From: Planctomycetaceae bacterium
GTDB lineage: Bacteria; Planctomycetota; Planctomycetia; Pirellulales; Pirellulaceae
Length of the DNA stretch: 48,113 bases
Direction of reading: 5' to 3'
Assembly: GCA_015490875.1 (NCBI GenBank)
Contig: WFWZ01000421.1
Coordinates: forward strand, 1-48,113
Under the pieces are notes generated by a model. That model was not told the DNA's origin, ran no database searches, and saw only the letters and a list, made by a program, of their open reading frames with translations. The translations under genes were made by a program, and so were the position numbers. Shown here one piece after another: positions 26,451-35,808 of the stretch (the first letter of the stretch is position 1; each line of letters opens with the position of its first letter).

Positions 26451-27667
26451 CGTGGCGCCTCCCCGCTGTCAGAACCGTTTACGCGCCTCGATCGACTTTC
26501 CAAGAGGCCGATCAGCAGCAAGAGGCAGACAACTTGCACGACGATGATGGCGGCTCCCACGGCATCGACGCGAGGCAACACCAAAGCCCCCAGTCCCGTC
26601 GTAAAGGTGAGCAAGTAAATCACCAGGACAGCCTGGCCTTTGCTGAATCCCAGCTCCACAAGCCGGTGGCTGAAGTGGTTTCGATCCGCGTGAAACGGTG
26701 ACCGCCCTTCGCGCAGCCGAATCGCGATCACCGTCACCATGTCGTACAGCGGAACGGCCATCACGCAAAGCGGCGTCAATACGGCGTAACGACGTCCTTC
26801 TTCATAGCCGGTGTACGTCGCCAGCATCGTGCTCACAGCCAAGATATACCCCAGAAAGTAACTGCCCGCGTCCCCCATGAAGATTCGCGCCGGCGGACGG
26901 TTGTGCCAGAGGAAGCCGATCGCCGATCCGGTGAGCACCCACAGCAGGCCGGCAACAAACCACTGAGGCTGTCCCGTCTGGGGATCTCGGCCGATCATCA
27001 GGGCGATCGCCAACATGCCTCCAGCGATCGCGGCGACCCCCGACGAAAGCCCATCCATGTTATCGAGCATGTTGAAAGCATTGATGAGGGCCACGATCCA
27101 CAGAACCGACAGGAACCACGTCAGAGGCGGCCAATCGATGAACGCCGTCAGACGCCATCCCTGCCACGCCACCGTAAAGCCGGCTACAGCAAACTGAATT
27201 CCCAGTCGCCACGTCCAATGAATTCCCCGCCGGTCATCAACGAGTCCTACCAAGAGCAAGACACTCGCCGCGCCCAACAGAGCCCACAAGCGCGGAAGCT
27301 GCTCCACGACGCCCGGAAGATGGACGCTCACCGCCCCGGGCAGCCAATTCGGTGTGCTCTCGCCGCCCGTACTTCCCAGGGCATAGGCCACCCCGGACCC
27401 GAGGGCCAGAGGAAGAACCGTTCCCAACCAGATGGCCAGCCCGCCTCCTAAAGGCGTCGGTACCTCGTGGACCTTCCGAGCCGCCGGTTGGTCCAGGAGT
27501 CCCCACCGGGTCGCCAGACGGCGGACCACCGGCACGGCAAGCCAGGCTACGAGAGCCGGAATGCCGGCAGCCCCAAGCGGCAGCAGGATCGACAGTTTCT
27601 CCTCGAGTCCCGCCACCGCCGTCCCCGCCTCGCTTCGTTTACCGCCGCTCTCGCCTCGATCCCTCAA
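26447..27667 (-). CDS. WecA/MraY-type undecaprenyl-phosphate sugar-1-phosphate transferase
   Basis: 406 residues with about ten membrane helices. Family motifs are present: RKVHEVPTPLGGGLAIWLG, LLVGLVDDRRG, ALINAFNMLDNMDGLSSG, ARIFMGDAGSYFLG with the catalytic Asp, and the cytosolic His motif HADRNHFSHRLVELGFSKGQ. It transfers a sugar-1-phosphate (typically GlcNAc-1-P for the WecA branch) to the lipid carrier and starts a surface glycan. No MurNAc-pentapeptide context is present, so the WecA/TagO branch is more likely than MraY. The TTG at 27667 is the longest start; a GTG at 27616 with GGGGA before it is equally possible. Confidence 0.88.
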   Translation of the reverse strand: MRDRGESGGKRSEAGTAVAGLEEKLSILLPLGAAGIPALVAWLAVPVVRRLATRWGLLDQPAARKVHEVPTPLGGGLAIWLGTVLPLALGSGVAYALGSTGGESTPNWLPGAVSVHLPGVVEQLPRLWALLGAASVLLLVGLVDDRRGIHWTWRLGIQFAVAGFTVAWQGWRLTAFIDWPPLTWFLSVLWIVALINAFNMLDNMDGLSSGVAAIAGGMLAIALMIGRDPQTGQPQWFVAGLLWVLTGSAIGFLWHNRPPARIFMGDAGSYFLGYILAVSTMLATYTGYEEGRRYAVLTPLCVMAVPLYDMVTVIAIRLREGRSPFHADRNHFSHRLVELGFSKGQAVLVIYLLTFTTGLGALVLPRVDAVGAAIIVVQVVCLLLLIGLLESRSRRVNGSDSGEAPR

Positions 27668-27808
27668 CCATGAGACGGCCTAGACTTCGCGACCGACTCT
27701 CTCTCTTCTTTCATACTTCTATCGTAATTCCCTCTATCCCGGTTCCCAACCAGCCTCTGCGAGCGGCACCGGACGCGCGGTGGGAGCAGGCTATCTCCGG
27801 TAACCGAT

Positions 27809-30800
27809 TCACCGGGGCAGCCGAAATGCCTCGCCCCCTTCCACGATCCGCAGAGCCTGGTCGGCGGTCAAGCCTTCCAGCGCCTGAGTCTGGCCGCTGG
27901 GCCACTTCACTTCCAGGTTATCGATCCTTGTGGCATTGCCCAGCCCAAACACAAGCCGCCGGTGGTTCGACGCCATGTAGCCATCGCCAGCCGTCAGTTG
28001 CTGCATCAAGCGGCGTCCGTTCCAGGTGACCGTGACGGTCGCCCCAATGGCATCTCGAGCAGTGACGCGGCCGACCAATTCGACCGCCAAATAATGCCCG
28101 GCGTTTTCGGTACGGTTTTCCGTGAGCACCGCGGGAGCCCCGATGTGAGACACGACGAACTCAGGCCGGCCGTCGAGGTTCCAATCGAGCCTCGCCAGAC
28201 CCCTTCCAAGCCACTTCCGTTCGAAGTAGGGTCCTGTCTCCCCGGCCGGCCATTCGGCGAACCGCCCGCCCAAATTCCGGAAATACTGCGGGCGCATCCG
28301 ATATGGCACGCCCTGGTCCGACAAATCGTCGATGTGGCCGTTCGTAACCACCAGGTCGGGCAACCCATCCAGCTCGGCATCAAGAAACTGCGTTCCGAAC
28401 CCCAGCATGACACGACTCGATCGCGCAATGCCTCGCGTCGCCGACTCGTCGGTAAACAAGCCTCCCTCTTGCTGCCGATAAAGGGCATTCGGTTCCCGAT
28501 AGAAGTTCGTCACGAACAGATCGAGTCGCCCGTCGACGTCGAAGTCGCCTGCCGCCACGCCCATGCAACCCTGGCTGTGACCGTCTCGTGAAAATGCAAG
28601 TCCTCGAGGCACCGCTTGTTCCTCGAAACGGGGCATTTCTCCAGCCGCCGCCTGGTTGACATAACAAAAGTTGGCCGTTGCGTCATTGGCCACAAAAACG
28701 GCCATCGTCGGCTCCCCTGTTAGCTCTCCCACAACGCATCCTAAGCCGTTTCCTCGAGCACCAGACACGTTTGCGTCACTCGTGGCGTCGATCCAGGTTC
28801 CGTCTCCCTTGCCCAAGTAGAAGCGATCGGGCGAAGCATCGCAGTCAGCCGGCGAGCAGACTCGAGGTCGTTGCGGCGTCCCACAAATCGCGTTGAGCGC
28901 CCGTTCTCCTGCGAGGTAATTGACGATGAACAGATCGGGGACCCCATCGCGATTCAAATCGGCGATCGCTGCACTCGTGGACCAACGATTCCCCGCAAGC
29001 CCCGACCGGTCCGTAATGTCCGTGAACGTGCCGTCTCCGTTGTTTCGGTAAAGGCGGTTGCCACCGAGGTTGCAGACGAGAAGGTCTGGCCACCCATCAT
29101 TGTCGATGTCCCCCACAGCCGCTCCCTGACTGAACGACCGGTCGCCGAGGCCGGCCTGTTCCGTCACGTCTACGAATCGTCTTCCTTCGATATTCCGATA
29201 AAGGCGGTCGCCGGGTGCTGACGCAAGCGTGTCATTGGGCCATGGGCCTCCGTCGGGAAAATAGAGGTCGGGCCAGCCGTCGCGATCGTAATCGAGCACG
29301 GCGACGCCTCCGCCCGTCGTTTCGATCAGCCGCATCCCAGGAGTCGTCGGATCGTCGGCGTTTTGGAAAGCGAAGTCGATGCCGACCGCCTCGGTGACAT
29401 CCGCGAAACGGGGACGCCGATCAAGCTCAGCGGACCATGTCGACTCGCTGTCCGCAACGGCGTGGTCCCATCGCGGCCGAGGATATTTGCTCCAATCGAC
29501 TCCTTCTGTTGGCAGACACCCAACGGCAACGCGTGGCAAGTCTGCTGCCAACATTTTGGCGACTCGCTGGCGAACCGCCTCCACCTGGGCCCGTGCCTCG
29601 GCATAGTCCGCCGGCGGCTGGCCGCCTGAGCCAGTGGGGGGCGGGCGACGCAGGAAAAGCTGCGTCCAGGCGTGGGCTTCCCAGTAGCGGCCGAGCTGCT
29701 CGCAAAGTTGCGCTACGCGAGCCACCGTTCGGTACGAGCTTCCAGACTCGCGAAGCAGGTGGCAACGTGACTCGAGTTCTTCCAACAACCGAGCGTAATC
29801 GGCTACACGTCGAGCCGGCTCACCCGCGCCCACCGCCATCAACGCTCCTGCCAAACGACTGGCCGTCGACGCACGGCAGGGGTCCCGCTTCAGCGACTCG
29901 GCCAGGGACCGGACCGCTGCCGGATGGTCGGACTGCCGCAGCGCCCAGTCGCCCCGCACACGCCAAATCCCTGGATCCTCATCTGCGTCTGACGGGAGAT
30001 GATCATGCCACCGCCGCAACCGTTCTTGCCATCCCTCCGGGTGTCCTTCCAATAGCAAACGTCCGGCGAAAGCCTGGATCTCCAGATTGTCCGGATACTT
30101 CTTCAACACCTCGCGCAGATGGACCTCTGCCTGGTCGACATTGCCCGAGGCCAGCGCGAGCCTCGCCAGGCCGAAATGAGGCCAGAGGTAATCGGGCTCG
30201 AGTTCCAAACTCCGCTCGAGAATCTCGGTGGCTTCAAAGAGGGGCTCCTCGGTTCCCAGTACGGTCAAGATGGGTTCTCGCACGTACCCCGCCTGCACCA
30301 AGTGCCAAAGGCTCGACTTGGCCTCGGCGAAACGCCCCAGTGAGAGACGCAACATGGCAAGGGCTTCTCGAGCCACACGGTCGCGCTCGTCTAACCGGAC
30401 CGCCTCTGCATAAGCCCGTTCGGCGGTACCGAGCCGCCGGAGCTGCATCGCGAGCTGCGCCTGGAGCAAATAAAGCCGAGCTCGATCTCGAGCTTCCAAC
30501 GGCGAGAGACGGTCATCCGAAGGCAGCAGCGGCACACCGTCCTTCAGAAGTTGCAGGCCTTCCTGGAACTTACCCGAGCGCATGGCGGCTACCGCTCCGC
30601 GCTGCAGTGCCACCGGATGGCCGATCCCCTTGCGCACCAGGTTCTGGGCCAGATCGAGTGTCTCTTCGTCGTGGCCGAGTCGAAACGCGGTTTCGATCTT
30701 TCCCACTTGTTGTTCGATCCGGGCCGGAAGGGTCCACCACTGATAGCCCCAGAAACCGACAGCCACGAGGATCATCGCGAGAACGGCGCCCGCGCCCCAC

Positions 30801-30880
30801 TGGACTCCTCGGCGCACTCCAGCAGGTGAGTGACCTGTCCGTCGCCGTACATGCTCGCTTCGACGACCCACCGGTGTCAC
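27809..30880 (-). CDS. Membrane-anchored TPR / FG-GAP / ASPIC-UnbV protein (CRTAC1-like)
   Basis: About 1023 residues. A basic N-terminus is followed by one membrane segment (about 30-50, VLAMILVAVGFWGYQWW). Residues 60-430 are TPR-like helices (RLYLLQAQLAMQLRRLGTAE and ALASGNVDQAEVHLREVLKK). From about 505, FG-GAP/VCBS repeats begin at FADVTEAVGIDFAFQNADD and continue with DYDRDGWPDLYF, DIDNDGWPDLLV, DLNRDGVPDLFIVN and DFDVDGRLDLFV, a beta-propeller whose Asp loops bind Ca. The end is an ASPIC/UnbV domain (IDNLEVKWPSGQTQALEGL). Such proteins face the periplasm or outside. GTG 30880 forms a GTGA overlap with the sulfotransferase stop, so I prefer it to ATG 30922; the two genes form one operon. 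No enzymatic activity can be assigned. Confidence 0.87.
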   Translation of the reverse strand: MTPVGRRSEHVRRRTGHSPAGVRRGVQWGAGAVLAMILVAVGFWGYQWWTLPARIEQQVGKIETAFRLGHDEETLDLAQNLVRKGIGHPVALQRGAVAAMRSGKFQEGLQLLKDGVPLLPSDDRLSPLEARDRARLYLLQAQLAMQLRRLGTAERAYAEAVRLDERDRVAREALAMLRLSLGRFAEAKSSLWHLVQAGYVREPILTVLGTEEPLFEATEILERSLELEPDYLWPHFGLARLALASGNVDQAEVHLREVLKKYPDNLEIQAFAGRLLLEGHPEGWQERLRRWHDHLPSDADEDPGIWRVRGDWALRQSDHPAAVRSLAESLKRDPCRASTASRLAGALMAVGAGEPARRVADYARLLEELESRCHLLRESGSSYRTVARVAQLCEQLGRYWEAHAWTQLFLRRPPPTGSGGQPPADYAEARAQVEAVRQRVAKMLAADLPRVAVGCLPTEGVDWSKYPRPRWDHAVADSESTWSAELDRRPRFADVTEAVGIDFAFQNADDPTTPGMRLIETTGGGVAVLDYDRDGWPDLYFPDGGPWPNDTLASAPGDRLYRNIEGRRFVDVTEQAGLGDRSFSQGAAVGDIDNDGWPDLLVCNLGGNRLYRNNGDGTFTDITDRSGLAGNRWSTSAAIADLNRDGVPDLFIVNYLAGERALNAICGTPQRPRVCSPADCDASPDRFYLGKGDGTWIDATSDANVSGARGNGLGCVVGELTGEPTMAVFVANDATANFCYVNQAAAGEMPRFEEQAVPRGLAFSRDGHSQGCMGVAAGDFDVDGRLDLFVTNFYREPNALYRQQEGGLFTDESATRGIARSSRVMLGFGTQFLDAELDGLPDLVVTNGHIDDLSDQGVPYRMRPQYFRNLGGRFAEWPAGETGPYFERKWLGRGLARLDWNLDGRPEFVVSHIGAPAVLTENRTENAGHYLAVELVGRVTARDAIGATVTVTWNGRRLMQQLTAGDGYMASNHRRLVFGLGNATRIDNLEVKWPSGQTQALEGLTADQALRIVEGGEAFRLPR

Positions 30881-32070
30881 TCCTGCCTTGCATATCCAAA
30901 GGCATCGAAGTAGTCCGCCCACCTCTGGTTGATCTGCTGGCGAACATCTTCGGGAAGTTCGTGGCGGTTGGGTCGGTACCCGGCTCGCGCCTCCGCCTGC
31001 TCCCGAATGATCGGGCTGACGACTTCAAAGTCACCCAATTGCAACTCCTTGTAGAGTCGCTTGATCTGCGACACGGGATCGGCCACGAGATCCTCGTACC
31101 GAACATAGCCGATCTGATCAGGCGCCAACTCCTCTCGTTGCTGAAAGAACGCCGTATACATCCGCTCGAAGCAGCTCATGATGTACTCGTCCGTTTGGCG
31201 ATGGTGCGGCTTCTGGCAGGCTTGTGCCGCATCGAGGGCATACCAAAGTCGGCGAGTGGATGGAAAGATAGCGTACGGGTCGCGTGCAATGTGGATGAAT
31301 TTGGCCCCGGGAAAGAGCCTTGCGAGGAAGCCGATTCGGCCGGTATGCGGCGGCGATTTTAGCAACACGCGCTTACCATATCGATACGTCAACAACTTGA
31401 CGAAATATTCCATCGCCTCCTGCCACCGCTGAAGCTGCTCAGGCGAAACACCCTCCATGTCGATCAACTGGCTATCGGCGGGCCGGCAATTGGGAAACGC
31501 CATGCGTCGGTAAGGTGTGGGCGCTCCCAAGGTCAAGAGTGCGAACTCATCTTCCTGAGGAATCTTCCATCCGGCCGCCATGTTGTCCATTGGCCGGTTC
31601 TTCGGAAGCAAGATTCCAAAGATGAGAGGAAACAGCGAGGAGGTCAGGAGGCAGTGATGAGGCGCAAAGCACTCGTAAGTGTTCGGGGAAGCGAATCGCT
31701 CATCGACCGCCAGCAACTCATGGAGCAACGTCGTGCCACTTCGCCAGTGCCCGATGATGAAGACGGGTGGCTCGATGACATCGGTCGATGCCACGCGTTT
31801 GCCATGGATGAGACTCTGGCAAGCCGCCAAAAGCGAGTTGATCGGAGTGATGCCGCTGAGCAAAACGGCCATGGGAATACGTGCTGGATGAATGCGAAAT
31901 CGGTGCTCGATCACCAGTTTCATCCAATCACCGAACCGCATCCCGTGCCAGAACCTGGGTGAGTACCACGGATAGGGATGGAACGACTTGCTCGCCATAG
32001 CTTCCCGTGCCGCAAGAGCGGAACGCTCGGAGTCTCCGAGTATCTCGTTTCGTGACGAACTGGTCACCAT
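30877..32070 (-). CDS. Sulfotransferase (PAPS-dependent)
   Basis: 397 residues. The 5'-phosphosulfate loop is VFIIGHWRSGTTLLHELL and the 3'-phosphate site is KFIHIARDPYAIFPSTRRLW; KRVLLKSPPHTGRIG fits the region that follows the substrate pocket in the PF13469 group. YVRYEDLVADPVSQIKRLY matches the conserved end region. It moves sulfate from PAPS to a hydroxyl or amine, in planctomycetes probably of a glycan, lipid or protein Tyr. ATG 32070 is used; ATG 31998 (ASKSFHPYPWYSPRFW) is also possible. It is the first gene of the minus-strand run and is translationally coupled to the FG-GAP protein, which is therefore a candidate substrate or partner (inference). Confidence 0.9.
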   Translation of the reverse strand: MVTSSSRNEILGDSERSALAAREAMASKSFHPYPWYSPRFWHGMRFGDWMKLVIEHRFRIHPARIPMAVLLSGITPINSLLAACQSLIHGKRVASTDVIEPPVFIIGHWRSGTTLLHELLAVDERFASPNTYECFAPHHCLLTSSLFPLIFGILLPKNRPMDNMAAGWKIPQEDEFALLTLGAPTPYRRMAFPNCRPADSQLIDMEGVSPEQLQRWQEAMEYFVKLLTYRYGKRVLLKSPPHTGRIGFLARLFPGAKFIHIARDPYAIFPSTRRLWYALDAAQACQKPHHRQTDEYIMSCFERMYTAFFQQREELAPDQIGYVRYEDLVADPVSQIKRLYKELQLGDFEVVSPIIREQAEARAGYRPNRHELPEDVRQQINQRWADYFDAFGYARQE

Positions 32071-32454
32071 GGCTCCGTTCCAGTCGTTCCAGACCCGACG
32101 CTTTGAATAGAGTGCCCCACCAGGCCCTACTCTTCACAAGAATCGTTCATCCCATTGGTGCAGGTCATCGACCTGCCCACAGAACAACGTTCGCTCCGGC
32201 AGAGGATTCCATGCTCGAGTGTTCACGCGCAGCTTCCGCCGCACCACCTGGCTGTCGAATTAGTCGTTTGTCGTTCCGTTTTGGGTTGCTTACTTCGATT
32301 ATCGGCGAGTTGCCCTGTCTTGGCGAGGGGTTGTCACCTCCAAGCGACTCTGGCATCATGACCGTGGCTCCCCGACGCCCACCCACCGGACAGGAAGGAT
32401 CGTCGTTTTTGGGGAAGTCGGTGAACGTTTCTCGAGGGGAAGTGAGCAGACACG
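32071..32454. other. 384-bp divergent intergenic region
   Basis: This lies between the minus-strand sulfotransferase and the plus-strand flavin monooxygenase, so promoters for both should be here. I see no clear -35/-10 pair, no FMN riboswitch and no gene-like frame. Confidence 0.4.
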
Positions 32455-33606
32455 ATGCAGTTTTTCGCCTTCCACCTGATGCCGTGGGACCGGCTCCCCG
32501 ACGATTTCGAACAGCGATACGAAACGGCTTGGACCTGGATTCCCAACTCGCTCTACGAACCCGGACACGGTGGCACTCTCTATAATCGCTACCTCGATGA
32601 GCTAGTCCTGGCCGATAGACTCGGGTTCGACGGCGTGTGCGTCAACGAACACCACCAGTCCGCCTACGGGCTGATGCCCAGCCCGAACCTCATGGCCGCC
32701 ATCTTGGCTCGGCAGACCCAAAACGTGAAGATCGCCGTCGTCGGCAACGCCCTGCCTCTGTACAACCCGCCAACTCGTGTTGCCGAAGAGTACGCCATGA
32801 TCGACACGATCAGCGGCGGGCGTCTGATTGCCGGACTCGTCGTTGGTGGCGGCCCCGAATATTACAGCTTCACGATGAATCCCACATGGGCGCGGAGCAT
32901 GTTCCGCGAGGCGCTCGATTTGATTCTCCGAGCCTGGACGGAGCCCGGGCCGTTCGAACACTACGGCGAGCACTGGAAACTCAAGTATGTCAACCCGTGG
33001 CCTCGCCCCATCCAACAGCCCCATCCCCCCGTCTGGATTCCAGGCGCCGGCAGCAAGGAGACGATCGAGTTCGTGGCCCAGCGCCGCTTTGCTTACATGG
33101 GCATCCCCTATTTTCACATCGACTTTTTCAAGAAGAACTTCGACGCCTTTCGGGAAGCCTGCGAACGTAATGGCTACACCGCCAGCCCCTCCCAACTGGG
33201 ATGGCTCGTGCCGATCTATGTCGCCGAAACCGACGAACAAGCGTGGGCCGAATACGAACCCCATCTGTGGTATTTCACGCGAAAGCTGCTGAAAGGACTC
33301 GTAGTCCTTCCTCCTGGTTACACGAGCGCTCGGTCAGCGGCGACGATCCATCGCGCTCTTGGAAAATTCCTCTCGAGCGCTCAAACGCGCCAGGACATCG
33401 AAGAGGGTGCCTATGCCATCGTCGGCAGCCCCCAGACGGTGCGCGACCGCTTGACGGAACTTGCCAAGTGGCTCGGCGTCGGCAACCTGCTGGGACTTTT
33501 CCAACTCGCCACGCTTCCCGCCGATCTGACCCGAAAGAATATGACACTCTTCGCCCGAGAAGTGATGCCTCAGGTGAGAGCTTCGCTCGCCGAGTCCGGA
33601 CTGTAG
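32455..33606 (+). CDS. Luciferase-like (LLM) flavin-dependent monooxygenase
   Basis: 383 residues, TIM-barrel bacterial luciferase family. Landmarks are VLADRLGFDGVCVNEHHQSA, the early catalytic/flavin block NVKIAVVGNALPLYNPPTRV, EEYAMIDTISGGRLIAGLVV, MFREALDLILRAWTEPGPF and QPPHPPVWIP-like QQPHPPVWIPGAGSKETIEF. The C-terminal region AIVGSPQTVRDRLTELAKWL closes the fold. These enzymes use reduced FMN (or F420 in some branches) and O2; the substrate cannot be read. It is followed after 9 bp by an alpha/beta hydrolase and then ribD, suggesting a catabolic pair with a flavin supply gene. Confidence 0.9.
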   Translation: MQFFAFHLMPWDRLPDDFEQRYETAWTWIPNSLYEPGHGGTLYNRYLDELVLADRLGFDGVCVNEHHQSAYGLMPSPNLMAAILARQTQNVKIAVVGNALPLYNPPTRVAEEYAMIDTISGGRLIAGLVVGGGPEYYSFTMNPTWARSMFREALDLILRAWTEPGPFEHYGEHWKLKYVNPWPRPIQQPHPPVWIPGAGSKETIEFVAQRRFAYMGIPYFHIDFFKKNFDAFREACERNGYTASPSQLGWLVPIYVAETDEQAWAEYEPHLWYFTRKLLKGLVVLPPGYTSARSAATIHRALGKFLSSAQTRQDIEEGAYAIVGSPQTVRDRLTELAKWLGVGNLLGLFQLATLPADLTRKNMTLFAREVMPQVRASLAESGL

Positions 33607-33615
33607 GAGACGGCC

Positions 33616-34401
33616 ATGCAGGAGATTCCCCGACAAACCGAGTTCGTCGAGGTGCGAGGGCGCAAAGTGCAGTGGACCCGAGGCGGTAGCGGCCCGGATC
33701 TGATCTACCTGCACAGCGCCGGCGGCGAAACCGAGTGGACGTCATTCCACAATCGACTCGCCCAGCACTTCACGCTCCACATCCCCGCTCATCCAGGTTT
33801 CGCCCTCTCCACGGGACTCGAGACGATCCGCGACATCCAGGACATGGCCTGGCACTACGTCGACTTGTTCGAACAGATGGGCTGGTGCGAAGTCCCCGTC
33901 GTCGGTTTCTCACTCGGCGGCTGGATCGCCCTGGAAATGGCCATCTTGCGTCCTCACCTGATCGCTCGAGCCCTCCTCGTGGCGCCCGCCGGAGTGCGCG
34001 TCCCCGAGTGGCCCTATGCCGAGCTCTTCATCGACAACCTCGATGCGCTCCGCCGGCTCCTGTTCTACGATCCTGAGCATCCGGCGATCCCCCAAGCCCT
34101 TCCCACGTCCCTTGACGATCCGAGAATGCTCAACTGGTTGCGAGCTCGCGAGGCGACGGCGCGCGTTGGATGGAATCCTTACCTCCACAATCCCAAACTC
34201 CCCGATCACTTGGATCGGATTCGATGTCCTATCCGCATCCTATGGGGAAGGGAAGACCGACTGATCCCGCCCGCGTATGCCCAATGGCTGGCCGAACGCC
34301 TGCCGGCCGCCGAGGCGGTACAGTTCGAGTCCTGCGGGCATATGCTCCCCTTTGAACAAGAGGAAGCGTTCTGCCAACAGGTGACACAGTTCTGTCGGTA
34401 A
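33616..34401 (+). CDS. Alpha/beta hydrolase
   Basis: 261 residues, no signal peptide. Oxyanion region DLIYLHSAGGETEW; nucleophile elbow VVGFSLGGWIALEMA with Ser in GFSLG; acid Asp in ILWGREDRLIPPAYAQWLAE; base His in FESCGHMLPFEQEEAF. The lid region contains YAELFIDNLDALRRLLFYDP. The size and layout fit esterases, C-C hydrolases and epoxide-type hydrolases. It begins 9 bp behind the LLM monooxygenase and is surely co-transcribed with it; hydrolysis of the product of that monooxygenase (ester or lactone) is a fair inference. Confidence 0.9.
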   Translation: MQEIPRQTEFVEVRGRKVQWTRGGSGPDLIYLHSAGGETEWTSFHNRLAQHFTLHIPAHPGFALSTGLETIRDIQDMAWHYVDLFEQMGWCEVPVVGFSLGGWIALEMAILRPHLIARALLVAPAGVRVPEWPYAELFIDNLDALRRLLFYDPEHPAIPQALPTSLDDPRMLNWLRAREATARVGWNPYLHNPKLPDHLDRIRCPIRILWGREDRLIPPAYAQWLAERLPAAEAVQFESCGHMLPFEQEEAFCQQVTQFCR

Positions 34402-34464
34402 CCGTACCGCCGCTTCCACCGGTCCGGTGATCGCCCCGAGACTGGCGTCCGAAAAACCACTGGA

Positions 34465-35586
34465 ATGTCCCAGAACCATCCCGCTTCCGTGCCGCCTCAA
34501 TTCGAAACATGGATGCAACGCGCGGTCGAACTGGCACGTCGCGGCTGGGGGCGTGTCGAGCCGAATCCGATGGTCGGCTGTCTGATCGTCCGCGACGAGC
34601 AGGTTGTGGGAGAAGGCTGGCACCGGGAGTTCGGCGGCCCCCACGCCGAGATCGAGGCACTCCGGCAGGCTGGCGAGCAAGCTCGCGGAGCCACCTGCAT
34701 CGTGACGCTCGAACCTTGCTGCCATCAGGGCAAGACACCCCCGTGCACCGACGCCCTGATCGAGGCGGGAATCCGGCACGTGGCCATCGGCTGTCTTGAT
34801 CCGAATCCCCAGGTGCACGGCAAGGGAGCTAGGCGACTGCAGGAAGCGGGCGTCGAGGTGACGATCGGTCCGGCCGCCACTGAGTGCGAAGGACTGATTG
34901 CTCCCTTTGCCAAGCTGGTCCGGACCGGCACCCCGTGGGTCCTCGCCAAATGGGCCATGACACTCGACGGCCACGTCGCCACAGCGTCTGGAGATGCGAG
35001 ATGGATCTCATCGGAGGCCTCTCGAGCCATCGTCCACCGACTGCGAGGTGCCATGGACGCCATCGTCGTCGGGATCGGAACCGTCCTCGCCGACGATTGT
35101 CTCCTCACAGCGCGCCCTCCCGGCCCGCGCCTCGCCACACGCGTCGTTCTAGACCGTCGCGCGCGACTGCCGCTCACAAGCCAACTCGTGCAGACTTCGC
35201 AAGATGTTCCCGTTCTTGTCGCCGTCGGGCCCGAGGCGGACCGCGACCGGGTAGAAGCTCTCCGCAGAGCCAGCTGCGAAGTCTGGCAGTCTTCCACCGG
35301 CGATCCTTTACCCATGTGGCTCGCTCTCCTCTCCGAGATGGGAAAGCGCCAGTGGACGCAGATCCTTGTGGAAGGAGGCCCACGAGTCCTGGGGACCTGC
35401 TTCGATACCGGCACGGTCGATGAGATCCACGTCTTCGTGGCTCCGAAAATCTCCGGCGGGTCCGACGCTCCAGCGGCTGTCGGGGGCTCGGGTGTCCAAC
35501 AGATGGCGGACGCTCGACTACTGTCCGACTGCCGCTGGCAGGAGGTCGACGGCGACCTCTACCTGACGGGGCGCATCACCGAGTAA
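34465..35586 (+). CDS. ribD: Bifunctional riboflavin biosynthesis deaminase/reductase RibD
   Basis: 373 residues. The N-terminal cytidine-deaminase-like domain has the Zn motifs GGPHAEIEAL and TLEPCCHQGKTPPC with substrate motif VEPNPMVGCLIV. The C-terminal reductase (DHFR fold) starts PWVLAKWAMTLDGHVAT and contains WISSEASRAIVHRLR, AIVVGIGTVLADDCLLTAR and QILVEGGPRVLGTCFD. It deaminates and reduces the pyrimidine intermediate of riboflavin synthesis in the cytosol. ATG 34465 is used; the conserved core begins at about residue 17, so ATG 34513 is possible. No other rib gene or FMN riboswitch is in the window. Confidence 0.95.
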   Translation: MSQNHPASVPPQFETWMQRAVELARRGWGRVEPNPMVGCLIVRDEQVVGEGWHREFGGPHAEIEALRQAGEQARGATCIVTLEPCCHQGKTPPCTDALIEAGIRHVAIGCLDPNPQVHGKGARRLQEAGVEVTIGPAATECEGLIAPFAKLVRTGTPWVLAKWAMTLDGHVATASGDARWISSEASRAIVHRLRGAMDAIVVGIGTVLADDCLLTARPPGPRLATRVVLDRRARLPLTSQLVQTSQDVPVLVAVGPEADRDRVEALRRASCEVWQSSTGDPLPMWLALLSEMGKRQWTQILVEGGPRVLGTCFDTGTVDEIHVFVAPKISGGSDAPAAVGGSGVQQMADARLLSDCRWQEVDGDLYLTGRITE

Positions 35587-35622
35587 CGAGTGCGACTCAG
35601 TGCGCCGCATCATCCGGAAAGG

Positions 35623-35647
35623 GGGCCGCTCCACAAGACAGCGGCCC
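35623..35647 (+). terminator. Possible terminator hairpin after ribD
   Basis: GGGCCGCT (35623-35630) and AGCGGCCC (35640-35647) form an 8-bp GC-rich stem with a 9-nt loop, 37 bp after the ribD stop. The following T-run is poor (GTGTTT), so termination may be partial. Confidence 0.4.
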
Positions 35648-35808
35648 GCGCAGTGTTTAGACTAAGAGGAACCGGAAGCCATGGTTTGGGCGGGCGCCAT
35701 CGGCTGCCATGTGAGGCCTTCTGTGCTTCCGGCCCACCCTCCGGCCGGACGAGCCGGCCTTCCGACCACTAGCAACCACCTACCCGCTCTGGAATGGAGG
35801 ACCCGTCC

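Noticed and set aside
29437-31362. 641-codon plus-strand open frame
   Set aside because: Antisense to the TPR/FG-GAP protein and sulfotransferase; Pro/Arg-rich nonsense translation.
34402-34464. FMN riboswitch ahead of ribD
   Set aside because: The gap is only 63 bp and contains none of the conserved FMN aptamer segments; none is seen upstream of the LLM gene either.
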